Of a stretch of DNA of 64,000 nt, positions 11,301 through 22,836 are shown in pieces. Position 1 is the first letter of the stretch; every line of letters begins with the position of its first letter. Source of the stretch: Blastomussa wellsi (Eukaryota > Cnidaria > Anthozoa > Scleractinia > Plerogyridae); contig OX393564.1 of NCBI GenBank assembly GCA_947652115.1, positions 7,133,524-7,197,523 of the forward strand. Reading direction: 5' to 3'. The notes beneath the pieces were generated by a model. It was not told the DNA's origin. It worked only from the letters and a program-made list of their open reading frames with translations, and did no database searches. The translations under genes were made by a program, and so were the position numbers.

Positions 11301-14300
11301 GCAGAAAGGTGTCATGATGTCATAAAGTAAACAGCCTTTGATCAACAAGGCAACAGGTATGGTGTGACAAGTTGCAAATGGGGTTAGAAGCAAAAATAAG
11401 TTTAATAGCAAAGAAATGAAGGAAGTTTTCAAACCGAAAATAAGCTGATCGGATAACATTTGGGAACAAAACACTCGGGAACGGACATCACTTCAGTAAA
11501 GCAAGCTGAACTGTAAAATATTGATGAGCTAAGCTATATGAAATTGTTTCAAGTTTTTCTGGAACCTTTTGGTGTCTCTTCTTCAGCCATGATGTTTGAA
11601 AGAAAGTTCTGTAACGCATGGGACTTATATGCAGTGAGGTTTTCAAATTAACTGTTTTCTTCCAGCCACATTTATGCGTATATTTTATACCGTAACTGCG
11701 CAATTTTCCAATCGAGTAAATGATGGACCGTGTTTCGATGACTTTTAGAAATTGAATACATACACAACGTTAGATACGGGAATTACCACTAAATTCAGTT
11801 AACAGTGTATATATTTGCTACATAAATTGGTCAAACTTCCGTTTCTGTTTTTCGAAGAGTTTCATTGGGTTTCCATTAGGAAAAAGTGCTGTGAAATTTG
11901 TTGATACAAGCAGCCACGCTTCATAATTTGCCACGATCACCTGCTAAATACTGTGGCTGCCAATTAGCATGGCCAATATAAATTATCTTCGTAATTCTAT
12001 GTGTCAGATGTTTACAAAACAGTGCCTTCTCATGTGTGCTGTATATCTAGTAAGAAACTAAAGGATGGTCTAGAAAACTGAGTTGGATTTTCACTGACAA
12101 ACTTGAAAACTTTGGCTAAACTCTTCAAGATGTGTCAAAATATTATTTTTTCTGATGGTGTGATGGTAAACATTTTTGACCATTTGACGGCTGATTACTA
12201 GCTCTGTGCGTTTTACTTAACACCTTCTAACGGTTAATCACTTCGAATGTTTGACGGTTAATCCATTGAGGCAGACCGGCTAATAATAATAGAAACTTAA
12301 TAAAAACAAGGTAAAATAAAAAAAGCACTTAAAACATTAAGTCTAGTTGGTTTAATAGATCTAGTACTTGATATTTGTGTTACCCAGTGACATTATTTCT
12401 TGTTGGATCGTTGAATTTTGCTCTTAGAAATAAGCTGTTGCTTAAACCATAATTGTGTAACTAGAATTACACGTTTCAAGAACATTTTCTTGTAATGGTT
12501 ATCATTATATCTGTACGATATCTGCGAGCAACTCCCGGATTTACTGTATAAGAAATATCAGGATCGTGTAACGTATACTAGTAATTTTGTAATGGAAGAT
12601 GATCTTCTTTGAGTGAATAATGTGGACAAAAGAAAACCTACCCATTTTGTATAGTTAATTTTAGTGAATATTGAAAAGTTTGGCATAATTGCATGTTAAT
12701 TCCACGTGAAGTCATAAAGTTTAAAATCAAAATTCGCTGGGCCTGCTAAATTTTTACTGCTTCACGTGAAAGAAAGCCTAAAAATATATCTTTTCACAAG
12801 CTAATCATATCCCTCGTGTTCTAAAAACAGCATGTTGAAGTTTTGAGATCCCCGCCATGACGACTGGATGACATATCTAGATTACGATCAAACCATGACC
12901 CAAGATTTCGCGCAACTGATTTCGCCTCAACGACTGTGTCACCTACAATAATATCATTCAAGTTGACTTTCTGCAACTGTTGCCTAGTACCTATAAGCAT
13001 CAGTTCAGTCTTATCATCGTTTAACATCAGTCGGTCTTCAATCATCCAGTTTCTTAAATCATGTATGCAGTCGCGCATAGCGTTTAGCGCGGCCTCGTCC
13101 TCTCCTGCCTCTCCTGATACAGCTGTGTATCATCTGCGTAGCAGTGTACACTTGGGAGATGCTTGCTGACGATATCAAACAGCTTACTGGTATAAACCGT
13201 AAACAGAAGAGGCCCAAGACAACTCCCTTGAGGAACTCCTTGTCTGAGTGGAAAAGCAGACGATTGGCCATCATTTACAGTAACACGCTGTGTACGATCC
13301 GCAAGGTACGACCCAAACCATTTTAATGCCTTACCATCCAGACCAAATCTCGACTTTAAACGATTTAGAAGAGTTTCGTGTCGAACAGTGTCAAAAGCAG
13401 CACTAAGGTCAAGGAGAACTAACAAAGTGACTTTTTGCGCCTCCATATTCAACAAAATATCGTTCTTGACTTTAAGCAGTGCTGACTCGGTGCTATGGTT
13501 TTGCTTATACGCGGACTGGAGGGGCATATGCAAATCATTAGTGGTCATGTGGTCAATGAGCTGATTAGCCGCTGCCTTCTCTGACAATTTGGAAACATAA
13601 GGGAGGTTGCTAACTGGGCGGAAGTTATTGAAAGCGATGTCAAGTCCACACTTTTTAAGCAGTGGTTTTAGCAAAGCCTCCTTCCAATCGCTAGCGAATT
13701 CGCCTGATTCGAATGACAAGTTAATCATGTTCGTGATCACAGGTAACAGCACATCCAAAACCTCTAGGACTACCGAAGTAGGCATTGGATCCAGCGGACA
13801 TGATTTCTTGGCAGCTTTCTTGATAAGCTCAGAGACTTGCTCTTGAGACAACGTTTTAAAATTGGCAAATGTGACACCTGCATACGTATCAGAATCAGCA
13901 CACTCCTTTTCTCCGGCTTTTGACATCTCCAACGAGCTCTGCATGTCAATTAGCTGATTGATTTTATCAATCTTCTGCATAAAGAAATTTCCTACTGAGC
14001 TCTATAAATTTGTGTGAAAACCTTAAAGCTTCGGCAAATAACTCAAGAACGGTGTATCGCAGAGGCCTGAGACTGGTGTATCGCGCAGACTTGGAGATGT
14101 TGGTGATCTATTAATATTTTAAAACGTTTGGATTTGTCATCTTTTCTCATTGAATGGTTTCGAATTTAGTTTTTGATGGCGTGACATTGAAAATCAGCAA
14201 TAGAACCATGCACATACAGACAATTTCAGGAACTATAACAGTACAGACATTTGATTGGAATAAGCGGTGGAGATAATCTCATTTGTGAAAATGACAATTT

Positions 14301-14450
14301 GAACAACAAACAAATCAAATGAAGGAAAAAGAAAAGAAAGTAGAATAGGAAAATAAACTTACCGGAGCAACCACAGCAAACTAGCCACACTGCTTCAAGT
14401 ACAAAGACGACAGTTGCAATTCTTCGCAAACCTTTAACCGAAGAGGACAT
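5315..14450 (-). CDS. Secreted PAN-EGF-levanase-like domain protein (gene A)
   Basis: Five exons read on the minus strand: 14450-14363, 9640-9384, 7021-6904, 6536-6220 and 5488-5315 (stop TAG). All have GT-AG sites and compatible phases (1, 0, 1, 0), giving 317 residues. Exon 1 encodes a signal peptide (MSSSVKGLRRIA, then a hydrophobic run ending CCGCS). Exon 2 is a PAN/apple-like domain (GSCRVMCFMEPNCVS, KYKCEL). Exon 3 is one EGF module ([29 protein letters not shown]). Exons 4-5 form a beta-sandwich like the N-terminal domain of GH32 levanases ([39 protein letters not shown], then IGQRARVKL and [11 protein letters not shown]). No GH32 catalytic part follows. An extracellular binding or adhesive role is inferred. 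The start at 14450 is chosen by alignment to gene B; an in-frame ATG exists upstream. The PAN exon lacks the first cysteine that gene B has (DEN against DEC). Confidence 0.82.
7294..7436. mobile_element. MITE-like inverted repeat in gene A intron
   Basis: The left arm (near 7294, with GGACTAC and CCAATTGGAAAATAATTGGA) pairs with the right arm ending near 7436 (TCCAATTATTTCCAAATTGG, GTCCTATTA). The preceding 60 bp repeat ACTGTCCAATTT in both orientations, so nested or tandem copies are likely. No coding sequence. Confidence 0.6.
7566..8970. repeat. Fold-back element of about 1.4 kb
   Basis: Two blocks pair across the element. 7566-7665 (AACAAGGATGGTTAAGGATG, TGGCCTAAATTT) matches the complement of about 8868-8950. 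7885-8060 (TGCAAATATGG, CATGAAAGCGAGGCTAGTCA, GTTCGTTTTGTTTCGCAC) matches the complement of about 8640-8795. The arms are imperfect and separated by unpaired spacers. The frames at 7936-8175, 8154-8468 and 8604-8918 fall in the arms or loop and are not genes. It lies in the intron between the EGF and PAN exons of gene A. Confidence 0.6.
8905..9070. repeat. Dispersed repeat family, first copy
   Basis: The block running from GTCTCAATCTTCTC through CCTTGTTC, AAACTATTAGG and ATTTTAACGGGAATTTGG recurs with changes at about 14990-15095, 45175-45560 and 53868-54260. All copies share the order of sub-blocks but not the length. It overlaps the right arm of the fold-back element. Non-coding. Confidence 0.5.
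10258..10395. mobile_element. Hairpin MITE in gene A intron
   Basis: TTGAGGTCTAGAAAAGC near 10298 pairs with GCTTTTCTAGACCTCAA ending near 10353. The outer parts (GTCCATGTTCTATAAGAAAA against TTTTTTCTTATAGGACAT) also pair. A shorter relative with CCCATGTTCTATTAAATA and AAAGCCCGC lies at about 10640-10715. Confidence 0.6.
11050..11158. mobile_element. Hairpin MITE in gene A intron
   Basis: ATCATCCAATACGTTGTCTA near 11062 pairs with TAGACAACATATTGTATGAT ending near 11154, with a loop of about 50 bp. Non-coding. Confidence 0.55.
11159..12820. other. Intron sequence without recognisable content
   Basis: This lies in the large first intron of gene A. The minus-strand frames at 11172-11474 and 11488-11703 have no domain I recognise and no matching splice sites. 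A CACGTGAA inverted pair near 12705 and 12762 is the only structure noted. Confidence 0.4.
12850..14005 (-). pseudogene. Truncated CR1-like non-LTR retrotransposon (reverse transcriptase)
   Basis: A minus-strand frame of 298 residues (13980-13084) carries reverse-transcriptase motifs in order: PVSNLPYVSKLSEK, SAYKQNHSTESALL, LDLSAAFDTVRH, GVPQGSCLGPLLF and the catalytic HCYADDTQLY. The frame then breaks near 13105 and homology resumes in another frame (MRDCIHDLRNWMIEDRLMLN, DDKTELMLIGTRQQL), ending near 12850 where LINE similarity stops abruptly. The frame upstream of 13980 continues as NFFMQK, so the 5' limit is near 14005. There is no endonuclease domain and no 3' tail. It is a dead 5'- and 3'-truncated copy inside the first intron of gene A. 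CR1/L2 clade placement is by motif style only. Confidence 0.85.
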
Positions 14451-17400
14451 TTTCTCTGGCTTGCCCATGACAATTACAACGCATAGAATACATTTGCACA
14501 TAAACATTGCCCCATCAAGTCTCTTATTTGGACGACAACACAAGTTTCGAAAATTAAAATTTTAATAAACAGGTGTTATTGAACACAGCAATGTTTTATA
14601 GCTATTTTCCTGGTTGTACAGTGTTTAATTATCTCTATTCAAAACCTTATTCAAAGATTAATAAAAAAGCAAAACAAGAAATGAGCGCACTTATTTCCAA
14701 GGTACAGACGATCTTTATTATTAACTTGTCAAATATGATCTGTTGGAGTATTTTTCTGTTTTGGATCATAATAAGGTCGTATTCAATTAGTGTAGAACCG
14801 CTATAGCAGGTGGATGCCAACGGCCAACCTTTGGGGTATCTTCGCAAGTTTGCAAAGAGGATTTACCCGATCTATGATTCTGACAATTTTAGTGTATTCC
14901 TCCGTTAGTCGCTAACAAAACATTTTACTTTTGGGAGCCACGTCATAGTTTGTGCAAATTAGGCCTCGATTTTTTTAATTTTCCATTTGCAATGCGTCTC
15001 AATGTTGCCATCCTGTCGCATCACCTGTTTTTTTAACGGTTTCCTACATTTTAAGGGGAATTTGGATCGTCAAAAGAAATGACTCGAAATATTGTGAGAT
15101 AAATTATTCAATATACTGTTCTCAAATGATATCGCCCAAGAAATAAGTAAAGTTCATGTCCATCTTGCATTGGTGTTATCGATTAGTTTTACAAGATGTC
15201 ATTTACCAATATAAAGTTTTGACTTCCCGTCCCTTAGAAGACATCTGCATTAAATATTAATTTTGTGAGTTATTTTAGTCCCTCTTCGATCTGATATTCT
15301 GGCATTCTGAGTTTGAGTTTTTAGTTGCATTGAATAAGGTAATCTTTGGTAATGTATAAATTACCTTCAAAGCTAAAGTTTGAAGTTTACCCAGGTAGAA
15401 AAACACCAGACAGGTGTTACTGAGCACAACTCGTTTTATAGCAAGGTCCCTTGTTGTATAGAGTATGCAAACGTATTCTCCATGTTTAATTATTTCAATA
15501 AAAGGTAAGGTAAAGTCTGTCTAGTGGCCCATCAGGCCGGAGCTTATCCCGGTTTCCTTAGTATGAAGCGACAGAGAGTATTTCTACTCTCCCCTGGATG
15601 GGACGCTAGTCTATCACAGGGTTACCCCCAGCAGTAAATTCGCTGGTACCTTATAATTTCCATGCGTACGAAATATTAAAATGATCGATAAAAATAAGCA
15701 GAATAAGAATTCAACCCACTTATTTTCAAATGGGAATCTCTCCAGGAATGATTTTTCCTGTTTACGATTTTACATTAAGTTTCCATTCAGTTCTTGTATC
15801 GTGGCTTCAGATGGATACCACTCCAACCTCTGATGTATTTCCCCAATTACGAAAAGAGGATTTACCCTACGATGCTAAAACTTTCAGTATTTCATTCTTC
15901 CGTTGCGGAAATTTTAATATTTCAACCGTGCGACTATGATTTTCTGTTGCCATGGCAACCACATAATGGCATGCTGGTTTGGCCAAACTAAGACTGTATT
16001 TAGTAGTTTATTTTTCCTGTGTCCTTCAGTTAAATAACGAAATTCATGTATTTGTATATTCCGAAATCATTTTGGATTGATTTCGTAATAATTTCCTTTA
16101 TTTTCTATCTTACCAAGAAAATAGTGAAATCCATGATGGCGGCTGTAATAACGCCAGATGACGTCATAACGAACCAATTACTCCATCTTGTAGAGTAAAG
16201 TTAGGGCTTTCTAATCAAAGTAAAATAGTTTAATGGAGCGAAAACCTCAAGGTTTCACAGGCTCAAAGAAATACAACGAAAGTCAACTTAAAAACTTAAC
16301 GAAAGAGACCAAAAAGGTCGGTGTGTATATTTTCTTTGTCACTGGTGTCGTTACGAGGAACAATTTTATCACACAGAATGCTCCATAGGGGTTTGATGAC
16401 CTTTTGTCCAATGATTTCTGGCATTTCTCGGAATTTGCTTTAATTTCAACAGTTGTTAATATGAACCAATTGAAAAGCTAGTGCTCAATAGCCATAAAAA
16501 ATATTTTCATTTCATATACTTAGATAACAGGAGAAAGTTCAAGGACTGGATATAGAATTGACCAACTTGAACGGTAAGATTTGTAGCGTGATTGTAATAC
16601 GAAACGCGAGGCACAATCAGTATTGTAGAACAGCCAACCCCGAGAACAGCGTGCGAGTCAGCTTAGCCAGACGAGACAGACGATGGAAAAAACTTGCGTG
16701 TACAGTCTATTAACTGAGGACAAATCGACCGGCACTGAATCAAAATTGTAGTCAATTGCCTTCCTTCGATGTCGGTGAGTTGCTGAGTTCATCGCTTCTG
16801 CCTAAATTCCTTTCGATTATTTGCACTAACTTCGATACATGTACTAACCGAAGGGTGCTAAAGGTAAGCCTTCAGTGTTTGTTAGTTTAATTTGCCGAAA
16901 TTCAGTTATCTGATTTGCAACTCGACAGGACATCTGCGCTGCTTGGAAATGGTGATCGAATTTTGATCGGGCTTTCATCAATTACGCTTTCATTCGCAAT
17001 TCGCTTTTCAGTCCAACTCTTCGCTGAGGAGACCCTCGTTAACTCGTTAAGAAGTTTGCGTGGGAATCTGCGAGTCGTTGATGCCGTATGTTTATCGATC
17101 AGCAAGCTATAATTTGAACCAGGAGACATAACAGTCCCTGGCTGAAAGCTGCGGATCGAAGCTAGGGAAACGTACAATCGCCTACGGTTCACAAAGGGCT
17201 CATAAAGTATGAGCTGATCATGAATGGTCGCTTCTATAGCAATTTTATTCTTTCAATCTATGAACATTATAAACAGCTAAATAGCGTATTATTCAGGCAA
17301 AGATGATGATGTATCTGAAATGTCCAATTTCACGCGAAATGAAACATCAGGGGTTAATTATATTGCAGAAATAATTTACATAGGAATGTGTGTTTAGTTT

Positions 17401-17481
17401 AGGAAATTATCATACTAGTCAAAACTAAAGGTCAAAGGCATTTCTAAAGCATGCTTTTTCCTTTGTTTAACAATTAAATAC
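14451..17481. other. Intergenic, repeat fragments only
   Basis: Upstream of gene A. It holds a dispersed-repeat copy at about 14990-15095 and a SINE fragment at 15498-15650. An overlapping pair of open frames at 16902-17192 (-) and 16915-17112 (+) is unassigned; the minus one is serine- and basic-rich with no domain. No other gene seen. Confidence 0.45.
15498..15650 (-). mobile_element. SINE 3' fragment
   Basis: Read on the minus strand, this matches the body of the SINE at 29585-29880: GACTAGCGTCCCATCCAGG, then GAGTAGAAATACTCTCTGTC, GCTTCATAC and CCGGGATAAGCTCCGGCC. The tRNA-like head is missing. Confidence 0.65.
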
Positions 17482-17781
17482 GCCTAAGCCATGTATTATA
17501 CTGTCATAAACCCCTAGCCTGCGTGACAGGCGTCCGAAGGGGAGGGAGATGGGGGAAAAACCAGCGGGCGAGGCGAGAGGAAGGAGGACGCCTGCAAGGA
17601 CGCTATTGTTTTCTTCATTCCGCCCCTTAATTAAATATGCGAAATCCAGTCAACTGTGAAATGTAAAGCTGTCAAAATGATCCAATCGATTTGCGGCAAA
17701 TTCTGAAGGCGCCAACGGGTTTTTTTCGCCTTTCTGTGCGAGAAAATAACAGAACGTAAAACGGTTATAGAACTTTAAAGA

Positions 17782-18110
17782 ATGGAAAAAGCGAAAAGAG
17801 GTCGCCCGAAAACAGAAAACAATTGCAACAACGTGTGTAGAGTTTGCCGTGTAAATCTCAAGTTAACATATGGCAATTAAGCAGCAAAATCTTGGGTGAA
17901 TTCGTTTAAACCGTCGGCGAGGAAAGAAATATTCGGGCTTGTTTTGAGCGAGTCTCTAAAGAACGTAGGGATATCACTGCTTGCTTCTCATAACGATTTG
18001 CTGCTTGCGTGTTACCGGAAGATAAAGAACTTATGTGAACTTTTCCGGTTCATAGCAAAAGGTTTCACCCATGGCCAAAATAGAACACGAAATACCGAGA
18101 CAAAGTAACA
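17782..18110 (+). pseudogene. Zinc-ribbon-like N-terminal domain protein, broken
   Basis: From ATG 17782 the frame reads MEKAKRGRPKTENN, then CNNVCRVCRVNLKLTYGN, an in-frame TAA, then WVNSFKPSARKEIFGLVLSE and CYRKIKNLCELFRFI. It resembles an N-terminal domain common in cnidarian predicted proteins, in which a CxxC pair and a later CxxC pair flank a FKPSxRKE block. Here the second pair keeps one cysteine. The internal stop and lost ligand mark it as inactive. The function of the family is unknown to me; DNA binding is only a guess. Confidence 0.45.
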
Positions 18111-18396
18111 CAACAATCACCTTTTGGAAGAGATTTATTATGACATCATATCAGTGTGGGACTCAAAACGGAGACAAAATAGAAAAAATTCTCCTCAAAG
18201 CAAACAGCTTTCATCCTACAACCAAATTCACAGCTGAAAGCTATGAAGGCTAAAGAATCTTTTTCTTGCGAACTGCAGGAGTCGTGCAGGCCCGTCAAAA
18301 CTTAAAACCTCAATCGCTAAATAATCGAAATTCTCCACAATGAATAAATGATTTCAATTTCAACTTGATTTGCCATACAAATATGCAACATCTCAC

Positions 18397-18903
18397 CTTA
18401 AACCGGTCCATGTTTCAACTGGATGTGATTCATCGACAACACAAGCTACTAAAGTTTTAATGAAAGTGGTGTTCTCCTTCAGTGATTGAAGAATCCTCCT
18501 ATCGATGGCACTTTGCGTCGATGCAAACACAACATCAAATTTGCCTTCTATGATCTACCTCAGACTATCCAGCTTCTCGGGCAAATTGCAAGCAGTACGT
18601 TAAATATATCATAGATTCCACTTCCATAATCTGGTCGTTTATGATGCTGACCATAGGCGTTATGACCAGCAAAGATGCATAGTTTCCAGCTTCGGCTCTT
18701 TTCGCAAGCAACACGAGAAGCTGAAAAATAAGACTCTTTCCATAGCCTGTTGGCAAAACGGCTAGAAGATCCTTTCTTTCAAACAAATGCATAATCGCTT
18801 TCATTTGCTCTTCTTTGAGTACGTGACTTTGCTGGTCATTCATCCGCCGTAATATAAATATGAGATGACCACTAGTGTTCTTGAATGACACGCCACTGAC
18901 CAA
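18397..18903 (-). pseudogene. RecQ-like DEAD/H helicase exon, broken
   Basis: On the minus strand the first part (18903 to about 18610) encodes LKEEQMKAI, motif I AVLPTGYGKSLIFQLL and motif Ia LLVITPMVSIINDQ. A frame change near 18605 leads to CNLPEKLDSLR, a TAG stop, then IIEGKFDVVFASTQSAIDRR and motif II VVDESHPVETWTG. The exon ends at a good donor (AAG, then GTGAGA) at 18397. LPTGYGKS and DESH with this spacing are typical of RecQ-family helicases. Motifs III-VI are absent from the window. It lies antisense to the zinc-ribbon fragment inside the same inverted-repeat element. Confidence 0.7.
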
Positions 18904-19198
18904 TCAGATCGATGGAGTGAGCAATTCATTTAATCTGTCCAATCAGGAGTTTTACGTTCGTCTGGTGGACGAAAAACCAAAGAAAACAATAGTGTCCTCT
19001 TTCTCCTCGCCCCCCGCCTCGCACGCTGGTTTTTCTCCCATCTCCCTCCCCTTCGGACGCCTGCCACGCAGGCTATCATAAACCATGACGGGCATTTGAG
19101 AACACAAGGGAAATGTAAAAAACACGAGCCGCAGGCGATTGTTTTCTACACTTCTCGAGTGTTCTCAATCGTCCGGAGTGTTTTATGACAGTACATGG

Positions 19199-19393
19199 TG
19201 AAGTAAGCTCTGCGCTTTTGTTCACAGAAGATCAAATTTTTATTGTGCGGTTCGGGCACTACGTGTAACTCTTTGACAATCTGCTATGACGCAATCCACA
19301 TGTGCTCTGGTGGAATCGCGGGGCACTACAACTTAGCTTACATAGAGTATAAACTTAACACGTAGCCAATGAAATAATTAAACTGCTACGTCA
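19199..19393 (-). repeat. LTR (3' LTR of the minus-strand element)
   Basis: 195 bp, starting TG and ending CA on the plus strand. It has an extra block CACGTAGCCAATGAAATAAT near its end that the other LTR lacks. Confidence 0.88.
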
Positions 19394-19530
19394 TCCCCCT
19401 TGTTGAGAACAAAACAAACAAAGTTTCTACCCAAAAAAATGTCAGTTCCTAATTAAAGTCAAGACTGGGGATGGTGAATCTAAACCATATTAAGAACAGT
19501 TTTTATGTCCTTTATGTCACACATAAGGTG

Positions 19531-22253
19531 TCATTCATATCCGTATCTCACTGGTGCTTTGATAACACGCCTTGGTCGAGATGTTTTGATGCTGTCTGGT
19601 GAATTGTCAGTTTTCAGCTTCATGGGGGTCTCTGCCTTTGGCGGGCTAGCCGTAGGGTTCCTGGCTTCTGAATGATGTTGAATTTTAGGCAGAGTTCCTG
19701 GAAGTCGCTGGAAGTGTATTGCGAGCCTCGATCGCTCACTACCTCCATGGGGTAACCAAACTGGTTGCAGACACTTTGAAAATGTTGGATAACTGAATCT
19801 GCTTCTTGGTTTTTTATCTGCTGCACCCATGGGTATCCGGTGTGGTAGTCGACAATGCAACTGTACCATCGACCAGCATGGTGGGAAATATCACAACCTA
19901 GTATCTGCATGGCGTTGGTTGTGATCACAGGGATGACTGCTGCTTGTTTCTGTCTAGGTTGGTGCTCCAGACAGGATGGGCAGGTGAGGATTAACCTCCT
20001 GATCTGTTCAGTCATGCCGGGCCAGAACCATTTGTCTCTGGCTCTTTGGATTGATTTGTCTATTCCCTGATGGACTCGGTGCAACTTCTGGAGTAGACAC
20101 TCTCATCTTCTGCGGCACCACGATTCTCTGGCTCTTCACAATAATTCCATCAATGACTGCAATGTCATGTCTGTAATCCCAGTAAGCCACGGCCAACTCA
20201 GGTACCTGATTGCGGTGTTCTGGCCATCCTTGCTGGCATAGGCTCTCTAGCTCCTGGAAGACTGGGTCTTTCTTTTGAGCTGATCGGATCTTCTGGATGT
20301 CCGATTCATTCGCTGAGGTTACCTCAAATATTCCAATCTGATTGGTCTCTGGGAATACTGGTCCTTGATTGGGGGCTGGTGGCGGCACACACCTTGAGAG
20401 GCAGTCAGATATGTGCATCTCGACACCCTTCTTGTATTCAATCGTTGCAGCCGGGTGGTTGCAGCTCTGATGTCTTTCTTGATGATCTGTTGGAGTGGAC
20501 TGTGGTCACTGACTATCTTGAATCTTCGTCCATAAACGTACTGTCGGTAGTGATTGACTGCCCAGGCTACAGCAAGCATCTCGCGTTCCAGGTTACTGTA
20601 TCTACTTTCTGCATCAATCAAGCTTCTTGATGAGAAATTGACTGGCTTGCCGTCCTGGAGTAGACATGCACCCAGCCCCTTTTGGCTGGCGTCACACTCG
20701 ATGACGATTTCTTTCTGTGGGTCAAAGTACTGCAATGTCATGTTATCTTTGAGCTCGGCCTTCAGTGCTTCAAATATCTTGGTGTGTGTCTCTTCCCAGA
20801 CGAATTCTGCATTCTTCTTTACCAGAGCCCGGAGGTCCTGTGTCTTGGCAGCCAGATTGGGTACAAACTTTCCCAGGTAGTTGAACATTCCTAGCAGTGA
20901 CTGTAGCTCCTGCTTGTTCCTTGGAACTGCCAACCGCTTTATCCCTCGGATCTTCTTCGCGTCTGGTTTTAATCCCTCTTTCGTTAGGGTGTGGCCGAAG
21001 AGGATACTTGCTTTCTTCGGGTTGAGCCGGAAGCCTGAGTCTCGGCATCGTTGGATAACTCTGTTTACTGCGACATCGTGTTCCTCTCTTGTCCTTGCAG
21101 CAACTAGAATATCATCTGCAATGCAGTAAACGTCGGGGATGTCGCCAAACGTTTCGTCGACGGCGCGTTGGAACACGTCTTGGCTACTCACAAGTCCAAA
21201 TGGAAGCCTTTTGTACGCATATCGTCCAAATGGTGTGTTGAAGGTGAGTAGGTGTACGCTGTCTGGATGAACTTTAATGTTCCAATAGCCAGATGATTGG
21301 TCAAGGGTGGAGAAATACTTGCATCCATGTAACTTCTGTAGGACGTCTTCCATTGTTGATGCAAAGTGATGTGGCCTCCTCACTGCTTGGTTGAGTGGCT
21401 TTGGATTTAGGCATATTCGTATATCTCCATTGGGTTTAGGTGTACACAGTACATTGCTTACCCACGGTGTTGCTTCTTGTTGCTTCTTGATGACATCAAT
21501 TTCGACCATCCAGTCTAAGTTCTTTTTCAGAGGCTCCTGCATTGGTGGAGGTACACTGAATCTGGGACTGACCACTGGAGGGACTTTGTCATCTATCTCA
21601 ATCTGGTATTGGTAGCCTTTTAGCTTTCCAATGCCTTCGAACACCTCATTGGCATCTTTGATGACTTGGGCTGTATTCTTGATTTCGATGGGTTTCTTCA
21701 CCTTGAGAGAGTACTTGGGTGTGTCTCCTGCACTTTCTTCTTTTTCTTCCTCAGTACTATCTCTGACCTCACTCACATCATAAGGACCATGACAGTCTTT
21801 GCAGTCCTTCTCCTCACACGTAATCTTTATGATGTTCATCGCACGGGTGAATTTTAGTGAGAACAAGTTGCTGCCATAATCAGATACAAAGAATTCGACA
21901 CGTCGGCCAACGACATCATTGTGTCGAACACAGTCAAGACGGAATTTTCCGTGATTCTTGAAACGCTTTCCTCCATAGCCTGTGAGCTTAACATGACTGT
22001 TGTGCAGGATTCTATCTGCGTCATCACCAAAGATTTCTCGGAATGTCATGTAATTCATCAAGTTCACCTGAGCTCCAGTGTCGACCTTGCCCTTGAGCTT
22101 CTTTGTACTCCCATTCGGCAATTCAAGTTCAACAGTGGCATACAATACATCAGGTGATTGGTCTTCATCTAAATAGACTTTGGTGACATGCTTGGGCAGT
22201 TTCTTGGCGAAATGAGTCTTGGTAAACTTGGTTTCTTCAGCCTTTGCTTCCAC
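19531..22253 (-). pseudogene. Gypsy pol: protease, reverse transcriptase, RNase H, integrase (broken)
   Basis: The main frame (22253-20319) carries an aspartic protease with VDTGAQVN, a reverse transcriptase (LDQSSGYWNIKVHP, FGRYAYKRLPFGL, the metal-binding CIADDIL) and RNase H (IECDASQKGLGACLL, SDHSPLQ). The frame shifts near 20410. The next segment (20418-20008) leads toward integrase. A second shift near 20080 enters the integrase zinc finger (CPSCLEHQ) and core (LGCDISHHAGRWYSCIVDYH, VVSDRGSQYTS). The region that should hold the catalytic glutamate is missing, apparently deleted near 19630-19690. The final piece ends in RPRRVIKAPVRYGYE at 19531. Three breaks and the missing glutamate make it non-functional. 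Confidence 0.88.
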
Positions 22254-22836
22254 AGAGTCAACTTGTACTGTGACCTCATCGGTGTCATACTCTGTAAAGT
22301 CTGCTTCGCTACTTTCTGAGTCTGCAGTTGCTTCGTGAAACTTCTTCTTGGGTCCGAATTTTGGTTGCTCTTTGCTAGGTTTCTTGCTGTGAGAATTCTT
22401 CTTGCTACGGCACTGCTCAGCGAAGTAGCCTTTTCTTTTGCATTTGCTGCATTCTTTCCCATAGGAACTTCAGGGTCATTCTCGCAGCATTCCACGAGCC
22501 ATGAAATCCTTCCTTCTTGGAACACAGGTTGTCAAAGAAGGTCCAAAGGGGTTGAAGTTTTTCCTTGTCTCCTGGTGCAAATGGATGTTGCTCATGTTTG
22601 ACGCATGCCTCTGGTCCCATTCACATTAGCACTTTGTTTACTTTCACACTGTCCTCGAGCCCTTCGTAGCAATCTAACACTTTTTTAGCCAAAGTTTTGA
22701 AGCACAAATATTCATGGTGTAGTTTTTTGGCATTGAAATCTAACCTTTTGGGCATTTCAACTCCATGTAGTCTTGCTCTAGCGGCGTGTTCGATGGTTGC
22801 TTGTCGTGCCCTCCTTTCCTCGTCTGTTTCAGGCAT
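22169..22836 (-). pseudogene. Gypsy gag (broken)
   Basis: It starts MPETDEERRARQATIEHAAR at 22836. The first frame stops at 22621 and similarity continues in another frame (GPEACVKHEQHPFAPGDKEK). A further break leads to a basic segment before protease. No intact CCHC knuckle is readable, although a cysteine-containing stretch is present near 22400-22440. Assigned by position upstream of protease and by charge pattern. Confidence 0.6.

Larger units (their letters stand above)
17515..19075. mobile_element. DNA transposon carrying RecQ-helicase and zinc-ribbon fragments
   Basis: The ends TAGCCTGCGTGACAGGCGTC and the complement of GACGCCTGCCACGCAGGCTA form terminal inverted repeats. They extend inward, imperfectly, for about 100 bp through CCGAAGGGGAGGGAGATGGG and the AACAATAG block. 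The 9-bp string TCATAAACC occurs next to both ends (17504-17512 and 19076-19084). Inside are a plus-strand zinc-ribbon-like pseudogene and a minus-strand RecQ-like helicase fragment, facing each other. No transposase of a known superfamily is recognisable. A related end fragment lies at 59150-59330. I cannot tell whether the helicase is the element's own gene or captured cargo. Confidence 0.65.

Noticed and set aside
16902..17192. 96-residue minus-strand frame, serine- and arginine-rich
   Set aside because: Overlaps an open plus frame, has no recognisable family and no clear splice or promoter context.
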